64,000 nucleotides of DNA from JAJFHI01 sp050633705 (GTDB taxonomy: Bacteria > Pseudomonadota > Alphaproteobacteria > Rhizobiales > Hyphomicrobiaceae). Shown here piece by piece: positions 17,985 through 27,813 of this stretch (position 1 is the stretch's first letter; each line of letters starts with the position of its first letter). Under the pieces are notes generated by a model, which was not told the DNA's origin, made no database searches, and worked only from the letters and a program-made list of their open reading frames with translations. A program made the position numbers and the translations under genes. The stretch is taken from positions 186,001 through 250,000 of the forward strand of contig JBOEGZ010000006.1 of NCBI GenBank assembly GCA_050633705.1. The letters run 5' to 3'.

Positions 17985-18959
17985 ATGACCAAACCCTCGC
18001 CCCAACCGCAAAACACTAAGATCGAGCCAGTCGCAGACGCTGCCGCCAACAATTGGGTCGACCATTGGGCGCCAACGACGACCAAACCCTATCTAAAATT
18101 GGCACGCATGGATCGCCCCATCGGCACGTGGTTATTGGTCTTTCCCTGCTGGTGGTCACTCACGCTCAGCCATATCACTGCACCTCAGCTGGCCCTAAAC
18201 TACTGGTGGACGTTGGCCTTGTTCGCCATCGGGGCGCTGGTCATGCGAGGCGCGGGGTGTGCCTATAACGACTATGTCGATCGCGAATTCGACGCCCAAG
18301 TCACCCGCACCCGCAATCGCCCAATCCCCTCTGGTCAAGTGACGCCGGGCCAAGCGCTGATCTTCGTTGCAGTACTGTTGCTGATCGGCCTAGTCGTACT
18401 TTTGCAATTCAACACTTTCACCATCTTTCTCGCCATGGCGTCGTTGTTGCTCGTGGCCGTCTACCCGTTCATGAAACGCTTGACCTACTGGCCACAACTT
18501 GTGTTGGGCTTGGTGTTCAATTGGGGCGCACTTGTTGGTTGGTCGGCAGCTCAAGGCGATCTCTCACTTGCCCCTATCTTGCTTTATGCTGGAGCCGTTT
18601 GTTGGACTATGGGCTATGACACCATCTACGCCCACCAAGACAAAGAAGACGACTTAATGCTCGGCCTAAAATCCACGGCGATCCGATTTGGTGATGCGAC
18701 GCTTGCATGGGTTACAGGATTTTATGCCGCAGCTGTCGTGCTTTGGAGCCTTGGCGCTTTTCTGGCCGGTGCCAACCTTGTGACGTTCATCGCCATAGCC
18801 TTAATCGCACTACAGCTGAGTTGGCAGGTCTCAACCCTCGATACAAATGATGCCGACAACTGCCTCATCCGTTTTCGATCCAATCGTGAGGTTGGAGCAA
18901 TCCTTTTTCTTGGCTTGCTCGCCGACGCCTGCCTAAATTCAATTGCTGGAGCGGCATGA
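17985..18959 (+). CDS. ubiA: 4-hydroxybenzoate polyprenyltransferase UbiA
   Basis: This integral membrane prenyltransferase attaches the polyprenyl tail to 4-hydroxybenzoate in ubiquinone synthesis. The 324-residue protein has the two Asp-rich prenyl-diphosphate motifs: NDYVDREFDAQVTRTRNRP, and YDTIYAHQDKEDD in the second half. About eight to nine hydrophobic helices are visible. ARMDRPIGTWLL is the usual start of the domain. It carries a 35-residue polar N-terminal tail, and the ribosome site is poor, so the true start could be a little downstream. Confidence 0.92.
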   Translation: MTKPSPQPQNTKIEPVADAAANNWVDHWAPTTTKPYLKLARMDRPIGTWLLVFPCWWSLTLSHITAPQLALNYWWTLALFAIGALVMRGAGCAYNDYVDREFDAQVTRTRNRPIPSGQVTPGQALIFVAVLLLIGLVVLLQFNTFTIFLAMASLLLVAVYPFMKRLTYWPQLVLGLVFNWGALVGWSAAQGDLSLAPILLYAGAVCWTMGYDTIYAHQDKEDDLMLGLKSTAIRFGDATLAWVTGFYAAAVVLWSLGAFLAGANLVTFIAIALIALQLSWQVSTLDTNDADNCLIRFRSNREVGAILFLGLLADACLNSIAGAA

Positions 18960-19002
18960 ATTGAGCGAAAGGCCAAATCGTCAGCCTCAACGGGCAGAAA
19001 GA

Positions 19003-19040
19003 CTTTCGGCGCATTCAGGTTTGCCCAAACACGCCGAAAG
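19003..19040. other. Stem-loop downstream of ubiA
   Basis: A perfect 9-bp stem CTTTCGGCG/CGCCGAAAG encloses a 20-base loop, 44 bases after the ubiA stop. There is no T-tract, so it is either a weak terminator or an mRNA 3'-end stabiliser. The rest of the 270-base gap holds nothing recognisable. Confidence 0.4.
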
Positions 19041-19229
19041 CCCAAAACCTGTCAACTTCTGCCCCGCTGTCTTGATGCAGCGAGAAAGCAACCATAGCGG
19101 AATTGATTGCAAATCTCATTAATACGCCGGTAAACATCGACCCAACTTGCGTGTCACGGTGACACACAATGATCTTGAAGACGCATGTTTATTCAGGCAG
19201 ATGTATCTCATCAACCAAGGGACACAAAA

Positions 19230-19505
19230 ATGCCAAAGCCCAACAAATCAAAACCTTCTGTTTCGACAACAGGAGGCACGCAACTTCTCCACTTTGTTTT
19301 CGGTGGCGAACTCACCGAACTCGACAAAGTTGAGTTTTCCGATTTATCCGCCTTGGATATGGTTGGCATTTATCCCAACTATAACGAAGCCAAAAAAGCT
19401 TGGAGAGCCGCGGCCCAACAAACGGTCGACAACGCACATATGCGATACTTCGTCGTCCACATCCACAAATTGCTCGACCCTCAGTCTGACGAGGACGAAG
19501 AATAA
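19230..19505 (+). CDS. DUF4170 domain protein
   Basis: This is a small soluble protein of 91 residues, unknown in function, with the DUF4170 signature spanning almost the whole chain (HFVFGGELTELDKVEFSDL, then GIYPNYNEAKKAWRAAAQQT, and NAHMRYFVVHIHKLLDP). I chose the ATG after AAGGGA, discarding an upstream in-frame start without a ribosome site. The C-terminus is acidic. In alphaproteobacteria this family is commonly found next to the lipid A/Kdo genes, as here, but no role has been shown by the sequence. Confidence 0.8.
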   Translation: MPKPNKSKPSVSTTGGTQLLHFVFGGELTELDKVEFSDLSALDMVGIYPNYNEAKKAWRAAAQQTVDNAHMRYFVVHIHKLLDPQSDEDEE

Positions 19506-19651
19506 GTAGTCTCCAGTGCACCAAAAATCGAATGACTTGCGCAACTTTTGTTCGCAATTCCGGTTACACATTTTAGGTATCGGCGGTAACGTCACTGTTG
19601 CCTTATAAAGCGGTCTTATAGCGGTCATAGATTTGGCAGGATAGCAAACAC

Positions 19652-21520
19652 ATGAATGCGGCTCCAACGCCTGACAAGAAGCAAAGCAAATTGGGCATAT
19701 CGCCCGATACGCGCGCGCTTCTTGCCCGCTTTTTTAAAGATTGGGTTTGGCCTCGCCGTGCTCATATTGCAATCGCGCTTTGCTACACGGCAGTCCTTGC
19801 CGCCGTATCAGGGTGCTACCCCATTATCATCAAATATTCATTCGACATCCTGTTAAAACAAACCGCTGACAGTGACCCGATCGTTCTTTGGTACGTGCTG
19901 GCAGCCATCATTGCCGCAACGGCTTTGCGTAGCCTTTTCCTCTACCTCCAAACTGTCGCGACTCAGCGCATCGTTCTCAGAATGACGACCGATTTGCGCC
20001 AACGCGTGTTTACACATCTGGTCAATTCAGATTTTGCGCAAATGTCTCATAGCGCGCCTGGCCAATTTGTTTCAAAGCTCACAAACGATGTCCAGTTTAT
20101 TCAAGACGCCGGGCAATCGACACTGAACACCGCCGTCAGAGACGGGCTTATGATCGCCGCACTCGTTGCGACCATGATCTACCTCGATCCCTTCATGACC
20201 CTTATCGTGTTGGGCGTATACCCAATTGCTGCAATCCCCATCGCGATCATCTCCGAACGCCTCCGACGCGTCGCCAAACGAACGCAACGCGAACTTGGCG
20301 ATATGACCTCGCAGCTTAGCGAAAAATTATCTGGCGCCCGCTTGATCAAAACGTTCCGCTTGGAGGACTACGCAGCAAATCGCGTCAACACGAGCTTTGA
20401 AGAAGTCTTCAAACTCCGCATGAAAGCTGTTCGCAACCGCGCCCGTCTTGATCCAATGCTCGAAACACTGGGTGGGATTGCCGTAGCTGGCGTGATTGGC
20501 CTGGCTTATTGGCGTATTGCTCAAGGCGTTTCAACCGTCGGTGATTTTATGGGCTTTACAACGGCACTGTTAATGGCAGCGCAGCCCATCCGCGGGATTG
20601 GCAATCTCGCAGGGCGGATCAACGAAGGCCTCGCCGGTGCAGAAAACATCTATCGCATTCTTGATAAGAAACCTGAAATCAACGACAAGCCAGACGCGAA
20701 ATCACTAAAAATCACAAACGGCGCCATCGCATTCCGCGATGTGTCATTTACATACGACGGGCAATCAGGCACCGCGCAGGCTGTCGACACGATCTCGCTC
20801 GACATCAAGGGCGGGCACACGGTCGCGTTCGTTGGACGCTCGGGTGCTGGAAAAACCACCGTCATCAATCTTGTGCCGCGATTGTTTGAGATTACCGGCG
20901 GCAGCATTAAAATCGATGGTCAGGATTTGCGTGATGTTACGCTGGCGTCCCTTCGCGATGCGATTGCGATCGTCAGCCAGGATGTGACCCTGTTTGATGA
21001 CACCATTCGCGCCAACATTGCACTTGGCCGACTGGGGGCAAGTCACGGCGAAATCGAAGCTGCAGCAAAGGCCGCGGCTGCGCATGAGTTTATTTTGGCC
21101 CAGCCAGATGGGTATGAAACTCAAATTGGCGATCAAGGCATGCGATTGTCCGGTGGCCAACGTCAGCGTCTGGCATTGGCGCGGGCCATTCTCAAAGATG
21201 CCCCGATCCTACTGTTGGATGAGGCCACGAGCGCGCTCGACACCCAATCAGAGCGCCTGGTGCAAGACGCACTCGCCAAGTTCACACGAAACCGGACAAC
21301 CTTGGTCATCGCCCACCGCCTATCGACGGTACAATCTGCCGATGCCATCGTGGTCCTGGAGCAAGGCAAAATTATCGAGGTTGGCACACACACTGAACTG
21401 ATGAGCAAGGATGGTGCTTATGCCCGTCTGGCGCGCTCACAGCTTGTGGATGACGATGCCATCGAAAATGCCGTCGCCACACTTGATAACAACACGTCCG
21501 CTATTCCCGCCGCAAAATAG
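19652..21520 (+). CDS. ABC exporter, MsbA-like (fused membrane and ATPase domains)
   Basis: This half-transporter of the lipid A/multidrug exporter type would work as a homodimer in the inner membrane. Residues 1 to about 330 form a six-helix ABC_membrane domain. The ATPase domain follows with Walker A (GRSGAGKTT), signature LSGGQRQRLALARA, Walker B ILLLDEATSALD and the switch histidine in VIAHRLST. The 622-residue length is typical. AGGA precedes the ATG. Location beside the Kdo transferase and lpxK genes suggests lipid A-core flipping, but multidrug export cannot be excluded. The last 20 bases overlap the convergent phosphatase gene. Confidence 0.85.
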   Translation: MNAAPTPDKKQSKLGISPDTRALLARFFKDWVWPRRAHIAIALCYTAVLAAVSGCYPIIIKYSFDILLKQTADSDPIVLWYVLAAIIAATALRSLFLYLQTVATQRIVLRMTTDLRQRVFTHLVNSDFAQMSHSAPGQFVSKLTNDVQFIQDAGQSTLNTAVRDGLMIAALVATMIYLDPFMTLIVLGVYPIAAIPIAIISERLRRVAKRTQRELGDMTSQLSEKLSGARLIKTFRLEDYAANRVNTSFEEVFKLRMKAVRNRARLDPMLETLGGIAVAGVIGLAYWRIAQGVSTVGDFMGFTTALLMAAQPIRGIGNLAGRINEGLAGAENIYRILDKKPEINDKPDAKSLKITNGAIAFRDVSFTYDGQSGTAQAVDTISLDIKGGHTVAFVGRSGAGKTTVINLVPRLFEITGGSIKIDGQDLRDVTLASLRDAIAIVSQDVTLFDDTIRANIALGRLGASHGEIEAAAKAAAAHEFILAQPDGYETQIGDQGMRLSGGQRQRLALARAILKDAPILLLDEATSALDTQSERLVQDALAKFTRNRTTLVIAHRLSTVQSADAIVVLEQGKIIEVGTHTELMSKDGAYARLARSQLVDDDAIENAVATLDNNTSAIPAAK

Positions 21521-22238
21521 AATTGACAATACGGTTGGCCCAGCCCTTGGCCATAAACGTCGCTTTGACCTCATCTGGATCGTAATGTGTCGACAGCCAG
21601 TCAACAAAGCTTATCGCTGATTTTTCATTGTCCGCGAGATAGCGTTCAAAAAAGTAATCCAAAACTCCGGTATCTGCCTGACGGATGTGGCCATACTTAA
21701 AACTGAGTTCTTTGCGTGCCTCGTCGATCGGTGCACCTTCATGAAAATGACGAAACAAAACGCTCATCAATCCCGCGCGATCGGCACCAGATTTACAGTG
21801 CAGAAGAATTGGGTATTCCAGATCTGCGAATAAATCACGGGCCCCGAGAATCTCAGCAGGCTCGGGTGCGGCCCGCGAGCGCACACGATAATTGACGAGC
21901 TTAATACCGGCCTTCTTACAAGCCTGCGTTTCGTGCCAATAACTGCCACATTCGCGTTCTCCTCTGAGATTAACAATGGTGCGCACGCCTTGGCGCGCCA
22001 ATTTGCGAATTTGGTAGGGTGTTGGCTGAGCGCTGCGCCAGGCATTTGATGACAGTTTATGCTTGTTGAGATACAAAATCCGGAATATCCCGTGATCAAC
22101 AAACAGCATGTCCAAATAGGCAACGGTTGGGCCGAACAGCGTTCGAGCCCATTGCGGCGAATTGCTCGCAAGGCCTGTGCGCCACGAATTGGTGACACGG
22201 CGAACGGCCCGTTTCGTCTGTTTCGCGAATCCTGCCAT
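21501..22238 (-). CDS. Dual-specificity/tyrosine phosphatase family protein
   Basis: This is a cysteine-based phosphatase of 245 residues. The P-loop is HCKSGADRAG with Cys148 and Arg154 in the CX5R arrangement. An upstream NLRGE segment (90-94) is typical of the Siw14/DSP-like group found in Alphaproteobacteria. No signal peptide or membrane helix is evident. It points toward the ABC exporter and the two stops overlap by 20 bases. Substrates could be a protein phosphotyrosine, an inositol phosphate or a lipid-A-related phosphate; the sequence does not decide. Confidence 0.75.
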   Translation of the reverse strand: MAGFAKQTKRAVRRVTNSWRTGLASNSPQWARTLFGPTVAYLDMLFVDHGIFRILYLNKHKLSSNAWRSAQPTPYQIRKLARQGVRTIVNLRGERECGSYWHETQACKKAGIKLVNYRVRSRAAPEPAEILGARDLFADLEYPILLHCKSGADRAGLMSVLFRHFHEGAPIDEARKELSFKYGHIRQADTGVLDYFFERYLADNEKSAISFVDWLSTHYDPDEVKATFMAKGWANRIVNSILRRE

Positions 22239-22494
22239 ATTTAATCGTATCTCATAGATGAAAAGGCATTCGAAAAGCGAATACTCAAGTCCAATGCAAA
22301 CTTATTTCCAATACCAAAGCGACGATCGCCCTTGACCGAATCAAACAAGCGTATCAGTCACACTCATATTGTTGCGCAAATAACCTGGAGCGACTGCGTT
22401 TTCGGTTATTATGCGCTATAGGTAATGACATCAAGTGCCCGTTGCCCCAGAGCCGCGGTGCAAGCTTTCATACGACCCATAGGCAAACCGCTGA

Positions 22495-24531
22495 ATGGCC
22501 CTTTCTGCAGAGCGCAAAACAAAATTCAATCGAAACGCCGGGCGGGCTCTGGCGAGTGTCATTCGCTTTGTCCAGAAAAGCTCGAATGTTGTCCGAACAC
22601 CGCCGGATCTATTGCCACAGCTCAAAGATGAGCATCCGCTGATCCTCGCGTGTTGGCATGGACAATTCATGATGCTGCATATGATGGATCCTGGTGGGGT
22701 AAAGGTCAAAGCCATGGTCGCCCGGCACGGCGATGCTGAACTGATTGGCGAAGCCATGCGTCAATTCGGGGTTGAGTTGATTCGCGGCGCCGGCGCTGGC
22801 AGCCGCAAAAAGGATCGCGGCGGAGCGCATGCACTCCGGGCTGCCGTAAAGGCCCTTAAAGACAACAACACCGTCGTCATGACGGCCGATGTCCCGACCG
22901 GGCAAGCGCGCCGTGCTGGTGAAGGCATCGTTATGATTGCGCGGCTTTCGGGCCGACCGATTGTGCCTGTTGCAGTCGCCACACGCTACTTCTGGGCGTT
23001 GAAGACCTGGAGCCGCCTGACAATCAATTTGCCATTTTCAAAACTTGTCCTTGCGGGCGGCGCACCAATCTATGTGCCACGCAATGCAAGTGAGGCTGAT
23101 CTCGAAGTCTACCGTCAACGTGTTGAAGACAGCCTCAATGACGTGACGAAATTAGCGTACCGAACCGCCGGGGCAAATATTGAACGTGCGACGCCATCAC
23201 CTGAGGATCAACGCAACGGTCCTACTCCGCCACCAAAGCCGGGTTTCGCCCTGAAAACCTACCGCAAGGCAACGTCTGCTTTGCGCGCGACAACCCCATT
23301 GATGCTAAAATTCCGAGAGCGGCGGGGTAAAGAAATCGCGGGCCGCCGTGATGAGAGATACGGTGAAGCCACCGCTGCACGCCCTGAAGGGCCAATGATA
23401 TGGTTCCACGCTGCAAGTGTTGGCGAAACCAATGCCATCCTGCCATTGATGGCGGCGTTGGGTAAGCGCCGTCCTGACCTGTCATTCCTATTAACCACTG
23501 GAACCGTGACGTCGGCAAAACTTGCCGACACACGTCTTGGACCACGATCCATTCACCAGTTCGTACCACTCGACACCCCGCAATACGCACACCGCTTCAT
23601 TCAACATTGGCGACCTGATCTCGCAGTCTTTACCGAGTCAGAAATTTGGCCAAACCTCATTCTGGAAACTGAAAGTGCCAACGTGCCAATCGCGTTGGTC
23701 AACGGTCGGATGTCGAAGCGCAGTTTTAAGCGGTGGCGAAAGTCGCGTGGTCTTGCCAAACAATTGTTCGGGCGCTTCACAATCGTTCTCGCGCAAAACA
23801 AACGCATGGCTGGTTTTTTTTCCGACCTTGGAACCAAAGACGTTGTCACTTCTGGGAACTTAAAAATTGATTCCCCACCGCCGCCCGTAAACGATGCAGC
23901 ACTTGCAGCCCTTCGAGACAGCCTTGGAACCCGGTCATTTTATGTTTGCGCGAGCACGCACGATGGCGAAGAAGAAATCATAATTAAAGCTCACAAACGA
24001 CTTTCAGAACGCGTCAAATCCGTTTGTACAATTATTGCGCCACGCCATCCTGAACGCGGCAAGGCCATCGCAGATCTCGTCAAAGCCCACGGTCTCGGTG
24101 TCGCAATGCGCAGCAAAGGCGAATTACCAACCGAAAAAACCGATATTTATATCGCTGATACCATTGGCGAACTTGGTACATTCTACAAGTTGACATCGAT
24201 AGCTTATATCGGCGGCTCGCTGGTTGACCGGGGCGGGCAAAATCCAATCGAAGCCGTCCACCACGATGCCGCAGTCTTAACCGGCCCCTCAAAACGAAAT
24301 TTTCAAGACGAGTTTGCCACACTAGAGCGCAACAAGGCCCTACAAACTGTAACATCGTCGGATGACCTTGCCTTCAAATTAGCCGCACTCATTAAAGATG
24401 AAACGGAAGTCAAACGCATGCAATCTGGAGCACGCACGGCGCTAACGTCGCTGGAAGGCGCACTTGGTGTAACGGTCGCCAACCTGCTGCCAATACTTCC
24501 CCAGGCCATAGGATTGAAGCGTGCCTCTTAA
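22495..24531 (+). CDS. waaA: Fused DUF374 acyltransferase-like / Kdo transferase (WaaA)
   Basis: One 678-residue frame contains two proteins that are normally separate. Residues 1 to about 220 match the DUF374 lysophospholipid-acyltransferase-like family (CWHGQF near 53-58, MTADVPTGQARRAGEGIVMIA, RPIVPVAVAT). A proline-rich linker spans about 230-253. Residues from about 255 match Kdo transferase: HAASVGET with the catalytic Glu311, TESEIWPNL, NGRMSKRSF, SGNLKID and GGSLVDRGGQNPIEA. A stop codon directly precedes the ATG, so the start is firm, and no ATG, GTG or TTG was found where a separate WaaA would begin. Kdo transferase adds Kdo to lipid A precursor at the inner membrane. lpxK overlaps its last 11 bases. 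Confidence 0.85.
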   Translation: MALSAERKTKFNRNAGRALASVIRFVQKSSNVVRTPPDLLPQLKDEHPLILACWHGQFMMLHMMDPGGVKVKAMVARHGDAELIGEAMRQFGVELIRGAGAGSRKKDRGGAHALRAAVKALKDNNTVVMTADVPTGQARRAGEGIVMIARLSGRPIVPVAVATRYFWALKTWSRLTINLPFSKLVLAGGAPIYVPRNASEADLEVYRQRVEDSLNDVTKLAYRTAGANIERATPSPEDQRNGPTPPPKPGFALKTYRKATSALRATTPLMLKFRERRGKEIAGRRDERYGEATAARPEGPMIWFHAASVGETNAILPLMAALGKRRPDLSFLLTTGTVTSAKLADTRLGPRSIHQFVPLDTPQYAHRFIQHWRPDLAVFTESEIWPNLILETESANVPIALVNGRMSKRSFKRWRKSRGLAKQLFGRFTIVLAQNKRMAGFFSDLGTKDVVTSGNLKIDSPPPPVNDAALAALRDSLGTRSFYVCASTHDGEEEIIIKAHKRLSERVKSVCTIIAPRHPERGKAIADLVKAHGLGVAMRSKGELPTEKTDIYIADTIGELGTFYKLTSIAYIGGSLVDRGGQNPIEAVHHDAAVLTGPSKRNFQDEFATLERNKALQTVTSSDDLAFKLAALIKDETEVKRMQSGARTALTSLEGALGVTVANLLPILPQAIGLKRAS

Positions 24532-25618
24532 GGAACCCAACTGGTGGTACAGCGGTCAAGACGATTGGCGCGCGCGACTGCTCGAACCTGTCGGCAACAT
24601 TTATAGCGAAATGGGACAGCGTCGCTTTAAAAAGCGTGTGGCCTATCGCTCGCGCTTGCCTGTGATCTGTATTGGAAATTTCACCGCTGGCGGCGCCGGC
24701 AAAACACCACTATCCGTATTCGTTGCCGAACGGCTTGTTTCCCGCGGCGAACAACCTGCATTTCTCACGCGGGGCTATGGCGGAACGGAAACAGGACCGC
24801 TATGGGTTGTTCCCGACCACCATCGTGCAAGTGCTGTCGGTGACGAACCCATTTTATTGTCGGCCGTTGCACCAACACTCGTTGCCCGCGATCGCCGTGC
24901 CGGAATCCGCGCAATCGAAGCCCGCAGCGATGCGATTACAGCGGTTATCATGGATGATGGACTGCAAAATCCGGCCGTAAAAAAAGACCTGACAATTGCT
25001 GTCATCGATGGCTCCCGAGGCTTAGGAAATCGCAGCGTCATCCCATCGGGGCCGTTGCGCGCGCGCCTTGAGTTTCAACTCGAAAAGACAGATGCCATCG
25101 TCATCAACGACACAAATTTTTTAAGATCTGAAACAAGCTCTAGTGCTGGCGCCTTGGCAGACCGCCTGACGAAAGAATTCCGTCGGAGTTTTCCCGGACC
25201 TGTCATTCAAGCAACAACGCAGCCCGCAGGCGACGTCACGTGGCTCAGTGATAAACCCGTGGTTGCTTTTGCCGGCATTGGACACCCACAGCGCTTCTTT
25301 GACATGCTGACATCTCTTGGCGCGCGTATCGCGGTTGAAATGCCTTACGCCGATCATTACCCATTTAGCGAAAAAGACGCTGACGCCCTGTTATCCTTGC
25401 GCGCCCGTCATGACGCACTTTTGGTCACGACGCAAAAAGATATGGCGCGACTTGCTAATCTCAAACAGAATTCGGCTGGGCTTTCGCGCCTTGCAGAACG
25501 TGCGCACGTGGTTGGCATCGAAACAACATTCGATGCTGCTAATCATTTAAGAATTGCCACATTAATCAGTGACGCCTTGATTAGCGGTGGATACCGAAGC
25601 GGAAATTATCGTCGCTGA
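24521..25618 (+). CDS. lpxK: Tetraacyldisaccharide 4'-kinase LpxK
   Basis: LpxK phosphorylates the 4'-position of the lipid A disaccharide at the inner-membrane face. The 365-residue protein has the family's N-terminal FWY-rich start and a P-loop in GNFTAGGAGKTP, followed by FLTRGYGG, GDEPILLS and VIMDDGLQNP. The GTG start lies inside the preceding gene with AGGA upstream, an 11-base overlap that implies coupled translation. Together with the exporter and the WaaA fusion this marks a lipid A-Kdo block. Confidence 0.93.
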   Translation: MPLKEPNWWYSGQDDWRARLLEPVGNIYSEMGQRRFKKRVAYRSRLPVICIGNFTAGGAGKTPLSVFVAERLVSRGEQPAFLTRGYGGTETGPLWVVPDHHRASAVGDEPILLSAVAPTLVARDRRAGIRAIEARSDAITAVIMDDGLQNPAVKKDLTIAVIDGSRGLGNRSVIPSGPLRARLEFQLEKTDAIVINDTNFLRSETSSSAGALADRLTKEFRRSFPGPVIQATTQPAGDVTWLSDKPVVAFAGIGHPQRFFDMLTSLGARIAVEMPYADHYPFSEKDADALLSLRARHDALLVTTQKDMARLANLKQNSAGLSRLAERAHVVGIETTFDAANHLRIATLISDALISGGYRSGNYRR

Positions 25619-25660
25619 ACCTTATGAGATATTCGTTGAACCTTCTGAGGCAATAAACCT

Positions 25661-25894
25661 TTAGCTAACGCCGCCTTTTGCCCGAAGCTCACAATAGCGC
25701 TGCCAGGAAACATTGGCTGTAGCGTAGGGCTCTTGCAGCTCGACACTCCAATATTTGAGATCTGCCAAGGCAATCGGCTGACCGGTCACAGCACAGCGGA
25801 CAAACTCTCCCGGCGACACGACTTGGAATTCGCCGTCAAGATAGCGCACTTTTGCCTCACCCTCGAAACCAAAGAAATTTTCAAGTCGGTTCAT
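25661..25894 (-). CDS. DUF2093 domain protein
   Basis: This is a 77-residue protein of a small alphaproteobacterial family of unknown function. The whole chain matches the DUF2093 pattern: EAKVRYLDGEFQVVSPGEFV, CAVTGQPI, LKYWSVELQEPYA. A single Cys is present and there is no membrane segment. It lies on the minus strand beyond the lpxK stop and downstream of xseA, 153 bases away, and may be co-transcribed with it. Confidence 0.8.
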   Translation of the reverse strand: MNRLENFFGFEGEAKVRYLDGEFQVVSPGEFVRCAVTGQPIALADLKYWSVELQEPYATANVSWQRYCELRAKGGVS

Positions 25895-26047
25895 CTCGTC
25901 GCGTATCCTAGCGTTTACTTAAAGCCTGGCGAAATTGGGAAACCCCACAGAGAAAAAGCGCGATTATCGCACACCGTCAAGTCAACGAACTGGCTAAAGA
26001 CGCTGTTCGTTTTGGTAAACACAAACCAAACTCCAAGAAAACAGCCC

Positions 26048-27655
26048 CTAAAACAAACTTCCTTGGTCGGTTTTGCGTGGTTTGCGGCCCAACATTGTGC
26101 GCGGTTTGTCTGATTGCGGTTGAATTGCTCGCTTCTTTTCTGCCTCTTGAGATTGCCCAGGGTCAGCCACCTTAACGGTTAGGCGACCATCTTGAAACTG
26201 AACATCGAGCTGTTGGGCAGCCGTTGCCGATGCCACATCGCGAACCGGTCGCGCGTTGGCATCGCGCACGAGCGCAAAGCCACGCGCCAGAACACTCTGA
26301 TAACTCAGTGAATTCAGAAGTTGAGAAGCCGATTGCAAACGCTGACGCCTGACCTGGGTCACGGTGCGCAGGGCTTGCCCCTGACGATTGGACAGCACGT
26401 TGAGATGTTCACCAGCCCGCTGGAGGCGTCCTAACAGGAGCCTGGGATGCAAGCGGCCAGCAACACGAGCCTGGCGGGTGTGATGGGCACGCGTATTGGC
26501 CAACAGTGCGCGTCCGAGACGCTTGTCGGCAGCATCAAATCTCTGGCGTGGCAAAGCCAACAGATCATCGCGGTTTGGCAATCCCCGCGCCGCGGCCTTG
26601 AGATGCGTGCGTGCCACATCGAGCTGGCGGCGAATAACGGTCATCAGTCGCGTGCCAAGGCCGCCCATTTGCTCTAGCAGATCGGTATGATTTGGCACGA
26701 CCCACTCGGCAGCTTTGGTCGGCGTGGGAGCCCGCGCGTCTGCAACCAAATCAATCAACGTCCAATCGGTTTCATGACCGACGGCGGAAATAATAGGAAT
26801 ATCGCTTTCAGCCGTGGCACGCACGACGGCTTCATCGTTAAATCCCCAAAGGTCTTCAAGACTGCCGCCGCCACGTGCAACAATCAACACGTCTGGCCGC
26901 GCAATGGCATCGCCCGGCCGCATTGCATTGAACCCGGCAATCGCGCGTGCGACTTCCCCACCAGAGGTCTCGCCCTGGACCCGCACTGGCCAAACCATAA
27001 CCCGCGTCGGAAAACGCTCATGAAATCCCGCCAACATATCGCGAATGACGGCGCCCGTTGGACTTGTCACGATACCAACAACTTTTGGTAGGAACGGAAC
27101 GGCTTTTTTGCGTTCTGGATCAAACAGACCTTCAGCCGCGAATTTCTTCTTACGCTCTTCCAACAACGCCATCAGCGCGCCAACACCAGCCGGTTCTAAG
27201 CGATCAATGACGATTTGATATTTCGAGGCACCTGGGTAAGACGTGACACGCCCGTGTGCGATCACTTCCATGCCCTCTTCTGGGCGCACCTTCAATTTCG
27301 AAAAGACACCTCGCCAAACGACAGCGTCGATCTTTGCCTTTTCGTCTTTCAATCCGAAATAACAATGCCCCGACGCATGAGGGCCGCGATAGCCGGAGAC
27401 TTCACCGCGCAGGCGAACGTAGCCAAAGCCATCTTCGAGTGTACGTTTGATCGCACCAGCAAGCTCCGTAACGGAAAATTCCGGAGCGTTGGCGCCAGCA
27501 GCAGGCGGTGTGCCGGAATTATCGCCCCTAGAGCCTGTTTCAGATTTTCGAGCCAAGTAACGATCCCAAAATGTTCGTTTTGCCAATTTCAATGAAAGGC
27601 TATCATCACCAACGTGGATAACATATGGCAATGCGGCAGCCCGGCGTTGTTCCAA
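26048..27655 (-). CDS. xseA: Exodeoxyribonuclease VII large subunit
   Basis: XseA is the catalytic subunit of ExoVII, which degrades single-stranded DNA with XseB. The 535-residue protein has the N-terminal OB fold (EFSVTELAGAIKRTLEDGFGYVRLRGEVSG, FSKLKVRPEEGMEVIAHG). The catalytic region includes VIGIVTSPTGAVIRDML-like, ARGGGSLEDLWGFNDE and SAVGHETD motifs, followed by a long basic coiled-coil region. The frame opens at a TTG with AAGGG nearby, adding about 60 residues ahead of the usual family start. A later non-ATG start is possible. No xseB is in the window. Confidence 0.9.
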   Translation of the reverse strand: MEQRRAAALPYVIHVGDDSLSLKLAKRTFWDRYLARKSETGSRGDNSGTPPAAGANAPEFSVTELAGAIKRTLEDGFGYVRLRGEVSGYRGPHASGHCYFGLKDEKAKIDAVVWRGVFSKLKVRPEEGMEVIAHGRVTSYPGASKYQIVIDRLEPAGVGALMALLEERKKKFAAEGLFDPERKKAVPFLPKVVGIVTSPTGAVIRDMLAGFHERFPTRVMVWPVRVQGETSGGEVARAIAGFNAMRPGDAIARPDVLIVARGGGSLEDLWGFNDEAVVRATAESDIPIISAVGHETDWTLIDLVADARAPTPTKAAEWVVPNHTDLLEQMGGLGTRLMTVIRRQLDVARTHLKAAARGLPNRDDLLALPRQRFDAADKRLGRALLANTRAHHTRQARVAGRLHPRLLLGRLQRAGEHLNVLSNRQGQALRTVTQVRRQRLQSASQLLNSLSYQSVLARGFALVRDANARPVRDVASATAAQQLDVQFQDGRLTVKVADPGQSQEAEKKRAIQPQSDKPRTMLGRKPRKTDQGSLF

Positions 27656-27813
27656 CAGCCCTTGGATGCGACATCAAGCTACCAGAGGCAACATGGCGAG
27701 AGCAAAAACTCGTGTAATATTTCAATCAACGCCCTCTTTGAGGGCGCCAGATATTGGAAAATGTTGCACCAGGATCATCATTGTTAGAAATTCTGTAAAA
27801 AGGGCCAAAGTTT

